A stretch of DNA of 64,000 bases from Tenrec ecaudatus (GCF_050624435.1 NC_134535.1:73280494-73344493); one strand, 5' to 3'. Positions 22,788 through 34,625 are shown, counted from the stretch's first letter. Notes: generated by a model not told the origin, from the letters alone. A program made the numbers and translations.

Positions 22788-23953
22788 TGGCTTGGGTCTG
22801 GGTACCTTTGTTTTTGCTCTTTAACACTTAAAGAGCTCTTTTGCACCAGATTGGCCCAAAGAACGACATTGTTTGGCCTCTGCACTGCTGCTTGCGAGGG
22901 TGTTGGCACAGACCTAAGTAACATGAAATCCTAGGCAACTTCAACCTTTTCTCCATCTAGTATGATCAGCTGTAAGGATCTTTATTCTCTTTATATTGAG
23001 TGTAATCCACATCGAAGACTGCAGCTACTGATCTTCGTCCGAAAGTCGTTTAAGTACTCTGCTTTCAGCAAGCCAGGCGGTTATTAAAAAGTCTTCCTCT
23101 AATCATGGTGCCACATTCTTCTTCATATAGTTCAGCTGCTTGGATTTTTTTGCTCAGTATAAAGACTAAATAGATAGGATGAAAGAGCACACAACCTTGA
23201 CACATCCATTTCCTGATTTCAAGCCCTCCAGCATCTCCTGATTTTGTCACAAGGACTCCCTCTTGGGCTATGCACAGGTCCTTCATGAAAGCAATTAAGT
23301 GGTCCGGAATTCTCATTCTTAGCAATGCTATCCAGATTTTTTTAATGATCCACGCAGTCAAATGTCTCTGCCTGGTAAATTAAACACAGGTAGACATCTT
23401 TCTAGTATTCTCTGCTTTCAGCCAAAGTCCTTCAGACATCAGCAATGGTGTCCATCATTTCCCACCATCTTCTCAATCTAACTTAAATGTCTGGCCATTC
23501 ACTGTTCTTGCTGTAAGCATTTTTTAAATTATCTTCAACAAAATTGATCTTGCTGTGATCTTAATGATAGTGTTCACCTTATTTTGGAGTAACATAAATA
23601 TGAATCTCACTTGAATAGGCCACATTTGTTGGCATATTCACGTAAGTGCTTCTCGCATTGTGTCCATTCGGTAAAACATCTAAACTGTTATCCATCAATC
23701 CCCAGGGCCTTGCATTTTGCTAATGTCTTCAGTGCAGTTTGAACTTCTTCCTTCAATACTGTCTATAATTGACCATATGCTCTCTGAAATGGTTGAGTGT
23801 CAACAATTATTTTTGGTTCAATAACGGTGTATTCATTTCATTTTCTTTTGATGTTTCCAGCCTCATTCAATATATTGCCCATAGAATCCTTCAATATTAC
23901 AAATCGAGGATTCAATATTTTCTTCAGTTCTCTCAGATTGAGAAATTCTAAAT

Positions 23954-24503
23954 TGTGGGAAACAGAAGGATTTCTCCCAAGTTGTCTCCCCCAATATATG
24001 TCTAACTTAGCTGCTTGCCACACATGGTTAGTGACTACACTTGGAGGTCAACAGAAGTAGGTCAGGGGTTATTCTCCCTAAGGGTTGTCAGTCATCCAGA
24101 GCAAGCAGACACCACTGTTTATCCCACAACAAGTAGGCCCCACTCCCTTCTGATAAGGATAGTAGTAGATTGTTTCTCTGAAGGAGAGCCCAGAGAGGTC
24201 AAGCCCACTCGAAGGTGACCATGGTTAGGCTGCCATATTGAACCTAGGGATCCATCCTTCTTGTCACATGTATACTCTTAGTCCCTCTCCTACCTAGCAT
24301 GTGTATACACCTAGTTCATCCCCTTCCTGTCACAGTTTTGCCTATTGTACAGCCCCTTTGACGTGTGGTTACCTGTAATCACGCCCCCTAAGTAGATATA
24401 AGCCTTGGTTAGCAATAAACGGGGTCTCCACCTCACCTCACCTCCTGCCCTCTCGGCCCATGTTGTGTGAGGACCTAACTGACAAGATCATAGCAATCCA
24501 GGA
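23954..24503 (+). mobile_element. Gammaretrovirus-like (ERV1) solo LTR inside the RTE
   Basis: Begins TGTGGGAAACAG inside the RTE. Towards the end it has a TATA-like TAGATATAAGCC (near 24393), AATAAA at 24414-24419, and a C/T-rich CTCCACCTCACCTCACC segment leading to CTCTCGGCCCATGTTGTG. This is the usual order of promoter, poly(A) signal and downstream element in an LTR. The RTE resumes with GTGAGCATTCTTG. No internal viral genes remain. The right boundary and duplication are uncertain. Confidence 0.6.
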
Positions 24504-25429
24504 GGTGAGCATTCTTGTTTGTTTTTTTAACGATAGGTCTTGGCACATTTTATTAGCATGCTTCCTTGTCTTCTGAAGTTGCCCTTTGAAATCTTCTGTT
24601 CACATCAGTTACCTCATCATTTCTTCCTTTCAGTTTAGCTATCCTACCTGCAAGAGTAAATTTCAGAGTCTCTTCTGACATTCACTGTGTTCTTTTTTTT
24701 TTCTTTTTGGCATTTTTAATGATCTCTGCTTTCATCGTGTCCTTGATACCATCCCCCAGCACCTCTATCCTTCAATCATTAGTGTTCAATAAGTCAAATG
24801 TATTCTTGAGATGGTCTCTAAATCCAGGCAAGGTATACTCAATAGCATACATTTGTTCTCGTTGATTTGTTTTGACTTTTCATATTCAAATTGAACTTGT
24901 GTATGAGTAGCTGATGATCTGTCAGCATGTGGCCCCCTGCCTTGTTCAAATCAATGATACTGAGCTTCTGTGTCATCCCTTTCCACCAGTGTAGTTGATT
25001 TGATTCTGGTGTACCCCATCTAGTGAGGTCTACGTGTACAGTTTCCACTTATGTTGTTGGAAAAGGTACTTTCTAAGAATAGATCGTTGCAAAAATCTAT
25101 CATATGATGATTTCCAACATTTCTATCACCAAGGACTTTTTTTTCAACTACTTTTGGCTTTCAAATTTCCCATTCCAATCACTAATAATTACCAATGCAT
25201 CTTGATTACATGTTTCATCCATTTCAGACTGCAGACATTGGAGAAAGTCTTGAGTGCCGTCATTTTGGGCATCAGTGTTTTATGTGTAAATTAACTAATC
25301 TTCCCTGAAGGTGTGTAGGTAATAGGCTATCACTGATAGTGTTGCATCATCCTGATAGATCTTAAAATAGTCTTTTTGCCGATAAATGCGATGCTGTTCC
25401 TACCATTTCACACCAAATGAAAATTTATT

Positions 25430-28007
25430 GTAATCAGAATTGTACAAGCAAAACTAACAAAGCTCAAGTCTTTAAAACACTAAGAATAATTCCAAATATA
25501 ATAAAATATCAAACCCCCTCAACTATAAGGGACTGGATAAATCAACTCTGGGATATTCATACAATGGAATATTATGCATCCTTAAAAAAACAATGACAAG
25601 TCTGTCAATACCTTAACCCATGGGCAAAAATTAGAGGACATTATGTTCAGCAAAATCAGTCAATCTCATAAATAGTTTGCGACACCAGTTTTACATAGGA
25701 AAATAAAGAAAAGGAGCAATAATTTTCATACAAAAAGATAAGGCTTTTGAGACCATGATGGAAAGAGGTGAAGGGAATGATGCCAAGCAGAGTTAGCCAA
25801 GCATAAAAGGACAAGTTCAAGAGGAGTCCACTGAGGTAGGTCCAATCTACACAGTGGGATCAGAAGAAAAAGTATTTAATTAAGAATTTACAGGTGGAGG
25901 GACAAGCACACAGGCAGGGGGCAAACAATGCCTAGTGATGCATACAGCATACAACATAAAGAGGGGGAAAGAGGAGAGAAGAAAAAAAAGTGGGAGAAAG
26001 ATGAAGGAATTGGGGGGAGCGGGGCACTAATCCAACCCAGGGAGGGTACTGCTCATGTCTCCACCGGAAAGGGAGAGAGGGACCAGACCTCAACCTGGTG
26101 CGACAGGCCCTGAGGGCAACATATTGGCACGAAGCAGTGAACTAACAGAGCGGTCTGACGGCCTGACCTCTATCCCAGCCACGTCAACCCCTCGCCCCAG
26201 GAGAATGTACTACAGAAGACAGCACTGAAGATACAGCCTGGGGGAGGGGCAGGTCTGCCCAGACCACAGGGGAGCACACTAAGAAGGAATGAGAGAGAGT
26301 GAGGATGGACTGCATCCTGCCCCACCAAACTTTGTGGGCAATGTTCCCGCTTGGAGCAGCCAATGCCCAGAGAGAACCGTAGGGTCACCCTCACCATGAG
26401 ACACGATGTCCCCTTACTGACCCCAAGTGCTATGTGGCGCAGCACCAGAGACACAGGGGGAGAATTGTGCTTGCTCTGAGCCCCACCACCACCTCCCCAC
26501 ACACACCAGGGGGTAACACAAAGGGAGTACAACAGAGCAGCAAGGGGAGCAAAGCAACAAAGTCCCCAAGGAATTCTGAAAATAGATTTCAGACTCAGAG
26601 GGCAGGACTTAGCACTGCATCAGACCAGATCAGAAAACATTCATAAGAGTCATCAGACAGACCTGGAAACACAGGGTTTTTTGGTTTTGTTGTTGTTGAT
26701 GTTGTTTAGTGGGGGGACTTTTTTGTGTGTGTCAATCTATATAAGACAGGTAGAATAAACAATCCCAAGGAGAAAACATGGGGACCAACAGTTCCAGGGA
26801 AACGAGGGAGAGGAGGAGGTGGGGCGAAAGGGGGGAGTCAACAAACTCAGGGACAAGGGAACAAGAAGTCTAAAATCAATTACGAAGAGAGCATAGAATG
26901 CCTGGCGGGACTGATCAAGTGCAATGTAACCGAGAGGAAGTACAGAAAGCCAAAGGAAGGTCAAACATGATAGGACAGGAGGAAAGTCAGAGGAAATAAA
27001 GGAAAGAACTAGGAGGCAAAGGACATTTATAGAGGTATACACAAAGGCATGTACATAATTAAATATACTAATATATAATGATAGGGCTATAGATCTTTAT
27101 ACATATATTTATTGGTCAAGTATTAGAGTAACAGACGGACATTGGGTCTCTACTCAAGTCTTCCCTCAATGCAAGAACACTTTGTTCTAATAGCCATAAT
27201 GCTCACCTTCCAGACAGGATCACTGAAGACAAAATGGATGCATAAGTTAATGTGTTGAAGAAAGCTGATGGTGCTCAGCTATTACAAGATATAGCATCTG
27301 GAGTCTTACAGGATTGAAGGTAAACAAGTGGCCATCTAACAGGGAAGCAACAAAGCCCACATAGAAGAATCACACCAGCACATGTGATTATGAGGTATCG
27401 AGTACCAGAAGACTCAGAACAAACACCATTTTGATGCAAGCCAGGGGGGCTTTGGAGAACCAAAGTCCATCTATAGACAATTGGACATCCCCTCACAGAA
27501 GGGTCACAAGGAAGGAATCATGACCCCTGTTCTACCTTACAAATCTGGCTAGACCAGAGCATGTACACTGGTACAGATAAGAGCTCTCAAACGCACAGAA
27601 TCCAGGACAGAGAAACCCTTCAGGACCAATAATGAGAGTAGTGACACCATGAGAGTAGGGGGAATGGGGTGGGGAGAAAGGGGAAACTGATTACAATGAT
27701 CGATGTATAGCACCTCTGCCCCCCACCCACCCAGGGAGATAAACAACAGAAATGTGGGCAAAGGGTGAAGGGAGACAGTGGAAGATGTAAAATATGAAAA
27801 TTAAAATAATGTATAAATTATCACGGATTCCTGAGGGTGAGGGATAGGGGAGGGAGGGTAAAAAAGAGGAGCTGATATCAAGGGCTCAAGTAGAAAGAAA
27901 ATGTTTTGGAAATGATGAGACAGTGTATATACAAATGCGCTTGGCACAATTGATGTATGGATTGTTATAAGAGTTGTAAGATCCCTCAATAAAATGATTT
28001 TTTTTTA
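25430..28007 (+). mobile_element. L1 copy: short ORF2 end plus complete 3' UTR
   Basis: The first part (about 25520-25860) contains GGAATATTATGCATCC and AGTTAGCCAAGCATAAAAGG, matching the ORF2 C-terminus seen on the minus strand at 62448-62692. The rest follows the common 3' UTR and ends TCCCTCAATAAAATGATTTT. More diverged than the 7140 and 17320 copies. No coding capacity remains. Confidence 0.75.
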
Positions 28008-28352
28008 AATTTTAACTATGATGAGGTCAGGGTCAGGGGTTAGGATAGGGGTCAAAGCAGGAAGGAATGGGAACTTATGAAGGCAAGGCAGGTGGAAAAG
28101 CACACACACAATGGAACCACATAGACGGAGATTCCGGGGGACACTGTTACTGATCCGATATGACAAGATGGGCTCTACAGCGCCATAGACTTTGTTTCCC
28201 TTTGTCAGTATGCTATTTCACAAACAAATAGGAAAATAACTATATATATAAATAAATTAAAAACCAACACTAATAACAAAGTTAATTTTAAAGAGAGAAG
28301 AGTCACAGCCTCCAAAACCATTAGATTGAAATACTGGTTTGAGTGGCTGTAA
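28008..28352. other. No gene or recognisable repeat
   Basis: Short interval with a small CA run near 28100. AT-rich towards the right. Confidence 0.35.
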
Positions 28353-28548
28353 CAGCGGTTCTCAACCTGTGGGTCACAACCCCTTTCGGGATCAAACGAC
28401 CCTTTCACGGGATTCGCCCGATTCATAACAGTAGCAAAATGACAGTGATGAAGAAGCAACTAAAATAATTTTATGGTTGGGGAGGTGTCACCACAGCATG
28501 AGGAACTGCATGAAAGGGTCGCGGCCTGAAGAAGGTTGAGAACCGCTG
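28353..28548 (+). mobile_element. Short SPIN-type hAT element (internally deleted)
   Basis: Terminal inverted repeats CAGCGGTTCTCAACC (28353) and GGTTGAGAACCGCTG (28534-28548) are perfect complements. Internal phrases GGGTCACAACCCCTTTCGGG and AATAATTTTATGGTTGGGG are SPIN hallmarks. At 196 bp it lacks the central part present in the 454-bp copy at 47160. The right flank GTCTAGAA matches the hAT 8-bp target preference; the left flank GGCTGTAA has drifted. Confidence 0.85.
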
Positions 28549-29193
28549 GTCTAGAAAAAGAGGAAAGTGAAACTGAAACAAATTTGGATTCTTTCGTGGC
28601 ACAAAAGCTTGTTTCAAACAAACAATAAATAACTAAATAAAGATCAACCCACTGAACGCCCAACAACTTTTGTGCCAAAGAAAATGGACTGTGTGCCTTT
28701 GGAGCGCACTCTTCTCCACTCCTGACATCCTGCTAATGTTTCCATGCACAAATGGCCCAGAGCCTTCACTTGGGGCTCTTGAGAGCCAATCTGCATCACA
28801 CCTATGGGGAATATTGTGTGAACTCATAATTATTTCCTGTGAATGTGTTGAAATCAAGCATGAAGATTCCTAGCCAAATTGCAATTTTTTTCCCAAGATC
28901 TTTTTCAGCATCTCAAGTTCTCAGAACAAGTAGGGCTAATAGTAGCTTCTAACACAAAAACTGTGGATACTCAATTTGCAGAGGCAAAGGGTTTCCTGGC
29001 TCCTACCTTCATGATTTTAATCTTTAAACAGCAACCTATAGATAGCATTTGATTAATCGCCAATCCCATTTCATTCCCCAACAACTGTTAGAAGAAGAAA
29101 AAAACACCTTTCCCAACAATTATGATAATAAAAGGGACTCACCATTTTCTCCTAATACAGTGGAGAAATTGTACAAATAATTGATATGATACA
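28549..29193. other. No gene or recognisable repeat
   Basis: Apparently single-copy, AT-rich. No supported features. Confidence 0.35.
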
Positions 29194-29964
29194 TTAAAAC
29201 ATATCATAGGTAATTGATATATCATTGAGAAAAATGTTTGAATCATGAAGATAGGGTTCATGATCCCTGGTAACGATTCCATCATTAAGGCCTGAGGGAA
29301 GGGAATAAGAAATACCACCATGGGAAAGAGGAGAATTTAACATTGAGAACTCCTTACCAAGCAGAAAGAAACCTCTTTCCTCCAAATTCCAGTGGGAGGT
29401 ATGAGGGGGAGAGACCAAATGCCTATTGTTCATGTGTCTGTTCTGTGTAGAACCCTGGGAGGGTGGGCATGGGTATTCAGCTATAGAGCAGCACAAGATC
29501 TCTTGGTCGAGTTCGTGATTGACATGTTTCCCTGGGCATGACTGGAGAATGTGAGGTGCAGAAGATAGAGGTAAGGCCACATTGTAAGTATCACAGGGAC
29601 CAAAGTGCACCATTGGCAGAAGGAGATGGTGAAAAAGTGGCCTGGGCAAGTCATGCAAGAGAGCCGAGACCACCTGTCCTCTCTGGAGCAGGGGCTCTGA
29701 GTCCCAGAGGAGCATGTAGCCGATGGCAGTGGGGACACAATGGGCGCAGCAAGGAAAGATTTCAGGACAAGAGGCAAGAGCGTGAACACACCTCCAAATG
29801 TTATGCCGCAGGGCCATCTGCAACATTAGCACAGGAGCAGACAGATCCACCGCAGCATGAGGAAGAGGAGAGTCCAGGAGGAGCCAAAGAACGTCACGCA
29901 GATCTGAAACTCGCAATTGCCCTCTGCTAAACAAAGCCAGTGTACCTCGAGCTCCAAACAACAC
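29194..29964 (-). other. Unrecognised 256-codon open frame, possibly a decayed retrocopy
   Basis: The longest unexplained open frame in the window. It begins MLFGARGTLALFSRGQL and is leucine-, histidine- and proline-rich. I do not recognise a domain or family. A second minus frame across the same bases (29481-29789) gives hydrophobic, membrane-like stretches (LLPLVLKSFLAAPIVSP), and the bases just upstream in that frame also read as hydrophobic (FFGSSWTLLFLMLRW). This could mean that the true ancestral frame is this other one, broken by a stop. A 130-codon frame also exists on the plus strand (29538-29930). GC content is raised over 29570-29930 relative to its neighbours. There is no visible promoter, signal or poly(A) context. 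A chance frame or a processed pseudogene fits better than a working gene. Confidence 0.2.
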
Positions 29965-29979
29965 CTATGTGTCAGAGAA

Positions 29980-30640
29980 GAACTGTGCTCCACAGGCTTT
30001 GAAAGACTAATTTTTCAAAAGTCAATTGCCAGGCCCTACCTGACCCCACCGTTTTTTTTTTCTTTTCCTGAAGCATGTGGCAGTTAGATTTTATGTCAAG
30101 TTGATGATACTTGTGTGGAGAGAGGGGTAGAGTCCAAACTGTCAATCAGGTAGAAGCCTGATGATGCCTCCTTCACGGGGTGTGGCCTTTTGGATAAGAG
30201 GGACAATGAGAACTTCTCTCTGTCCCTTCACCCTCCTGCTCGCTAGTATTCTGTGTCTGCCTCAGGGGCAGCTCCGCATAGGCTGCTGACCCTGGAGCTG
30301 TTGCAACCCTGCCATGTTCCCACCAATTTTGGATGTATGTGACTGACTTTCCACCCACCAGCCTGTGTTCGCCCTGCCTCCTGCTTCATCTTTCTGCGTC
30401 ATCAGCCTGCAGCTCTATGAATCTGAAAAGGGTCCAGCTAGCATTGGACCCATGGACTGGAGTTGGACTGGGCAGGAATGCCTTCTTGATATAAATTACT
30501 TCTTGATATAAAGTTCTTTCTTATACATATATGAGTGTCACTGGTTTTGTTTCTCTAGACAATCCTGCCTGACCCAGACACCTCTGCGTGGACTCAAACC
30601 TTCAACCTTTCAATTGGTGCTTACCATTTCACTTCCCAGG
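29980..30640 (-). mobile_element. AfroSINE, reverse orientation, split by an LTR
   Basis: Left part: GAAGAACTGTGCTCCACAGG and CAATTGCCAGGCCC (29980-30040). Right part: CCTCTGCGTGGACTCAAACC and AACCTTTCAATTGGTGCTTA (30581-30640). Together they are the reversed body and head of AfroSINE around the LTR at 30076-30580. Confidence 0.65.
30076..30580 (+). mobile_element. ERVL-type (MLT2-like) solo LTR
   Basis: Starts TGTGGCAGTTAGATTTTATG, a close variant of the MLT2 start. Ends GTTTTGTTTCTCTAGAC, then CTGCCTGACCCAGACA. The body contains CTGCCTCAGGGGCAGC and CTTCATCTTTCTGCGTCATC and is the same subfamily as the LTR at 49357-50742. No clear 5-bp duplication is retained. Confidence 0.65.
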
Positions 30641-30734
30641 AGATCACATAAGCCTCATACCCTGACATCTCCTCAAAGAGTGTCAGGGAGAAGAGAAAAA
30701 TCTAAACAACTGGACATTTATTCAGAGAACAAGC

Positions 30735-31832
30735 CACAGTCATGTACATACATAAATATATCTATATATGATGGTGGGGAAACAGATCTTTGTGCAAATA
30801 TTTATAGGTTTAGGATTAAGACAGCAGATGGACATTGAACCTCCACTCAAGTACTTACTGAATGCAAGAACACTTTGTTCTATTAAATTGGCATTTCATG
30901 ATGCCATATGATCGCTTCCTGACATGATCACTGAAGACAAATGTGTGCATAAGCAAATATGGTGAAGAAAGCTGATGGTGCCCGGCTATCAAAAGATATA
31001 GCATCTGGGGTCTTAAAGGCCTGAAGATAAAGAAGTGGCCATCTAGCTCAGAAGCAACAAAGCCCACATGGAAGAAGCACACCAGCCTGTGTGACCACAA
31101 GGTGTTGAAGGGATCAGGTATCAGGGATCAAAGAACAAAAGAGCATATCATTGTAATGAGGGTGAGGGCAGAGTGGAGACCCAAAGCCCATCTGTAGGTA
31201 ACTGGACATCCCCTTACAAAAAGCATCACAGGTAGGAGATGAGCCAGTCAGGGTGCAAGGTAGCAGTGATGAAACATACAACTTTCCTCTTGTTCTTAAA
31301 TGCTTCCTCTCCCCCCACTATCATGAGCCCAATTCTACCTTACAAATCTGGCTAGACCAGAGGATGTACATTGGTACAGATAGGAAATGGAAACACAGGG
31401 AATCCAGGACAGATGATCCCTTCAGGACCAGCGGTGAGAGTGGCAATCAGGAGGGTGGAGGGAATGTGGGGTAGAAAGGGGGAACCAATTATAAGGATTT
31501 ACATATAACCTCTTCCCTGGGGAATGGACAACAGAAAAGTGGGTGAAGGGAGATGTCAGACAGTGTAAGATATGACAAAATAATTATAATTTATAAATGA
31601 TCAAGGGTTCATGAGGAAAAGGAGTGTGGAGAGGGAGGGAAAAATGAGGAGCTGATACCAAGGGCTCAAGTAGAAAGCAAATGTTTTCAGAATGATGATG
31701 GCAACAAATGTACAAATGTGCTTAACACAATGGATGGATGGATGGATGGATGGATGGATGGATGGATGGATGGATGGATGGATGGATTGTGATAAGAGTT
31801 GTATAAGCCCCCTATAAAATTATTTTTAAGAG
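30735..31832 (+). mobile_element. L1 3'-UTR copy, 5'-truncated, with expanded GGAT repeat
   Basis: Starts in the ATAAATATATC...GATGGTGGGG block of the common 3' UTR and ends CCCCCTATAAAATTATTTTT. A (GGAT)n run at 31731-31787 replaces the usual ATGGATGGATGTATGG. Confidence 0.8.
31731..31787 (+). repeat. (GGAT)n microsatellite in the L1 3' UTR
   Basis: About 14 TGGA units at the position where other L1 copies carry two or three. Confidence 0.95.
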
Positions 31833-31869
31833 AGAGATTAAATCAACCAGAATGATCCGGGATAGCATA

Positions 31870-33030
31870 AATTGTGGTTGTTCTTGTTGTTGTTTTTAGG
31901 TGCCATCAGGTTGGCTCCAGTCTATAGCGACCCTTTGCCCAGCAGAACTAAACACTGCAAGGTCATGCACCCTCCTCACAATCATTCCTATTCCTGCCCA
32001 TCGATGCAGCTACTGTGTGAACCCATCTCATGCAGGGCCTTCCTCTTCCTCCGCCCTCCTCACTTTACCAAACTGCCGTTCCTCTCCAGGGACTGGTCTC
32101 TCCTGGTGATATGTCCAAAGTATGTAGCATGAGGTCTTGCCATCCTTAGGAGCACTCTGGCCTTGCTTCTTCCCAGACAGATCTGTTTGTCCTTTTAGCA
32201 GTCCATCAGACTTTCAATGTTACTGCCCCTGCCCGGCACCACAATTTAAATGCACATATACTTCTAATAGACTTCCCTATTCAAGATCTAACTTTCACAT
32301 GTATATGATGCAATGGAGAATACCATGGCTTGGGCCAGGAGCACCTTAGTCCTCAAAGAAATGTCCTTGCTCTTTAACACTCTTTGAATTGAAAAAATTA
32401 GTAGCTTAGAATTAGAGGAAGGCAAAGACCTTCAGGTGTGGGTCAGGTGATGCAGTCGATTCATATGCTTCACTCAGATGCGCAAAGCAAATGAAGCCTT
32501 TGTGTCTTAAGCTGGGTTCTCTAGAGAAGCAAGACCAGTGGAGTATATGCATGTGTGTGTATGTGTATTTAAAAGAGATCGAGTGCAGCAGATTTACCTA
32601 ACACATATGGCTTTTGATCTGTTGACTGCTGCTTCCATGAGCATTGATTGTGAATCCAAGCAAGACAAAAAAATCCTTGACAACTTCAACCTTTTCTCCA
32701 TTTATCATGATGTTATCAATTGGTCCAGTTATAAAAATTTGGGTCTTCCTTCCATTGAGTTGTCATCCTTACTGAAGGCTACAATCCTTCATCTTCATCA
32801 ACAAGTGCTTCAATCCGCAAGCAAGGTTGTGTCATTTGCATACTGCAAATTGTTAATAATCCTCATGTCACACTCTTCTTCATCTAATCCAGCTTCTCAG
32901 GACTTTCCCCGCATACAAACTGAACGCGCATGATCCGGATGTTAAACCATGCAGTGCTCCCTTGTTCTGTTCACACAACTGGCGCTTGACTCATGCACTA
33001 GCTCCAAAGGAGCACAATGAAGTGTCCCGA
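31870..33030 (-). mobile_element. RTE/BovB-like LINE 3' half, reverse orientation, split by the left inverted-repeat arm
   Basis: Reversed 3' end (TAGGTGCCATCAGGTTGGC near 31900), TACCATGGCTTGGGCCAGG near 32322, then an interruption at 32386-32570. It resumes with TCGAGTGCAGCAGATTTACC and TGTTGACTGCTGCTTCCATG and goes on to TGCTCCCTTGTTCTGTTC near 32957. No coding capacity remains. Confidence 0.8.
32384..32566 (+). repeat. Left arm of a 183-bp inverted repeat (templated insertion)
   Basis: Reverse complement of 33698-33880 with three mismatches by hand alignment. It consists of ~110 bases of ordinary flank plus ~75 bases of the end of an LTR, in inverted order. It lies inside the RTE, which reads on when it is removed (AACACTCTTT then AAAAGAGATC). 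Thus this arm is the inserted copy. Confidence 0.9.
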
Positions 33031-33232
33031 ATAAACTGGCAAGTCTACACTTAGTTTCCTCACCTGACCCTAACTCACACCACCTAGTGAATATGGTCAG
33101 GTAAGGAGGATTCTATCAGATTCAGGAAACAAAGGGCAGTGGTTAAGGTGATGGGTGTATTGACTAGGCCATGATTCCCAGAGTGTTGACAAGTATGATG
33201 TAGTCATCCAAGCTGATGAGAGCTGATATCAT
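33031..33232. other. Unassigned sequence between RTE and LTR
   Basis: No gene or repeat recognised. Confidence 0.35.
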
Positions 33233-33758
33233 GTAACAACCCCCATGATGAGATCTGCTATGAGCAAACAATTAGTGGAAAGAGTGCTTCCCTTCAAACA
33301 GGTGTGGCTCATCTGGTCTTTAAGGGGGGTGACCTGCCTTCAATACATTGTGGATGCTCTGACAAAGCTGTTTTGCTTTTAATGGGTCTGGATCCTGTAT
33401 CTGACTCATCATTGGATCGTGGGGTCTTTGGACTTTAGTGAATGACTGTCACATTGTCTGCCAATCCTGAGAAGCTACAGCTTCTACAGCCTGTGAGTTA
33501 GGAGCCTGACCTCTTACCTCTGATCTTTGATTCACGTCTCTCTTTGCATCCAGTAGCCTGCCTTCTGACCTACCAATCTTGGATTTGCTAGGTCCTGCAA
33601 CTATAAGTCAAGAGATTTCTCCAACCTGGCATTGGACCCACAGACTTTGAACCTGCAGCCTCTCTGACTACATGAGCCATTACCTTGAGGTAAACAAACA
33701 CATACACACACATGCATATACTCCACTGGTCTTGCTTCTCTAGAGAACCCAGCTTAAG
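33233..33758 (+). mobile_element. ERVL-type LTR (approximate left end)
   Basis: The right end is clear: CTTGCTTCTCTAGAGAACCC then AGCTTAAGACA, the terminus shared by the other MLT2-like LTRs here. The left end is a guess at TGTAACAACCCCC. The last ~60 bases form part of the right inverted-repeat arm. Confidence 0.5.
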
Positions 33759-33880
33759 ACACAAAGGCTTCATTTGCTTTGCGCATCTGAGTGAAGCATG
33801 TGAATCGACTGCATCACCTGACCCACACCTGAAGGTCTTTGCCTTCCTCTAATTCTAAGCTACTATTTTTTTTAATTCAA
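33698..33880 (+). repeat. Right arm of the 183-bp inverted repeat (source copy)
   Basis: Contiguous on its left with the body of the LTR and on its right with ordinary flank. This identifies it as the original from which 32384-32566 was copied in inverted orientation. The spacer between the arms is 1131 bases. Confidence 0.9.
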
Positions 33881-34414
33881 ACATAAAATTTTCTTTCTGC
33901 TGTTGGATCTCATCTCATTGAGAGGGGCCTGAGAAAATATTGAGAGTTTGGTGACAAGGGGAGAGGAAGTCCATCGGAAACAAATTTCCAAACCAGCTAC
34001 ACACCTGGGGTCTGTGGGCTACCCTGAGATCAGAATAGTCAGAGAGATGAAGTCTGAGTGTTCTTTCCGACTGCAGTGCCAGTGAGCTCTGAGTTTCATC
34101 CACAGACGCATTCATGACCAGACCGGGGGTGGGGAGGGGGCAGCTTCAAATACATCTAAATGTTAAAGAGGCTCTCTGATTTCCCCATCTTGTTTTTCCT
34201 AGATCCGTGGAGCCTGCAACAGTGACCACAGACTGGCCCGGTGGTCAGAAGTTGCGGTGAACAACTCCCCACCCCCAAACCCACGGAACCCAAACTAATC
34301 ATCTGCGAAACAGTCCCTGCTCCTCAATGTCATTGCCATGCCATTACCATGTCAACAAGTTTCTTCACCCCCATTCCTCCGCATGCTCGTGCTTGAGACA
34401 CCACATGACCCTTT
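33881..34414. other. No gene or recognisable repeat
   Basis: Apparently single-copy sequence with no supported coding region. Confidence 0.35.
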
Positions 34415-34625
34415 CAGTAGTTATTTGGGTGGTACCGATGGTTTGCACTGGACCACTAACCTGGTTTGGCAATTGGAATCCACTCAGCAGTGATATCAAA
34501 GAAAGGCCAAGCAATCAGCCTCTGCAGAGATTACAGCCAAGAAAACCCCGGGGAGGAGCTCCACTGTATAACGCACGAGGTCACCGTGAATGGAATCAGT
34601 CCCACGGAAGCAGGTTTAGTTGGCT
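34415..34625 (+). mobile_element. AfroSINE
   Basis: GGTGGTACCGATGGTTTGCA head, CTAACCTGGTTTGGCAATTGG body, GTATAACGCACGAGGTCACC and GAATGGAATCAGTCCCACGG tail, in order. Strongly diverged. Confidence 0.6.

Larger units (their letters stand above)
22620..25425 (-). mobile_element. RTE/BovB-like LINE, reverse orientation, split by an LTR and an L1 tip
   Basis: Plus-strand phrases are reverse complements of an RTE: ATGGCTTGGGTCTGGGTACC near 22785, AACTTCAACCTTTTCTCCATC near 22938, CCAATCACTAATAATTACCA near 25174 (endonuclease end). The minus-strand frame 23065-23361 retains MRIPDHLIAFMKDL and a CQGCVL segment of the reverse transcriptase. Stops and frame changes elsewhere show that it is dead. 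Insertions: L1 3' tip at 22722-22787 and an LTR at 23954-24503. Confidence 0.8.
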
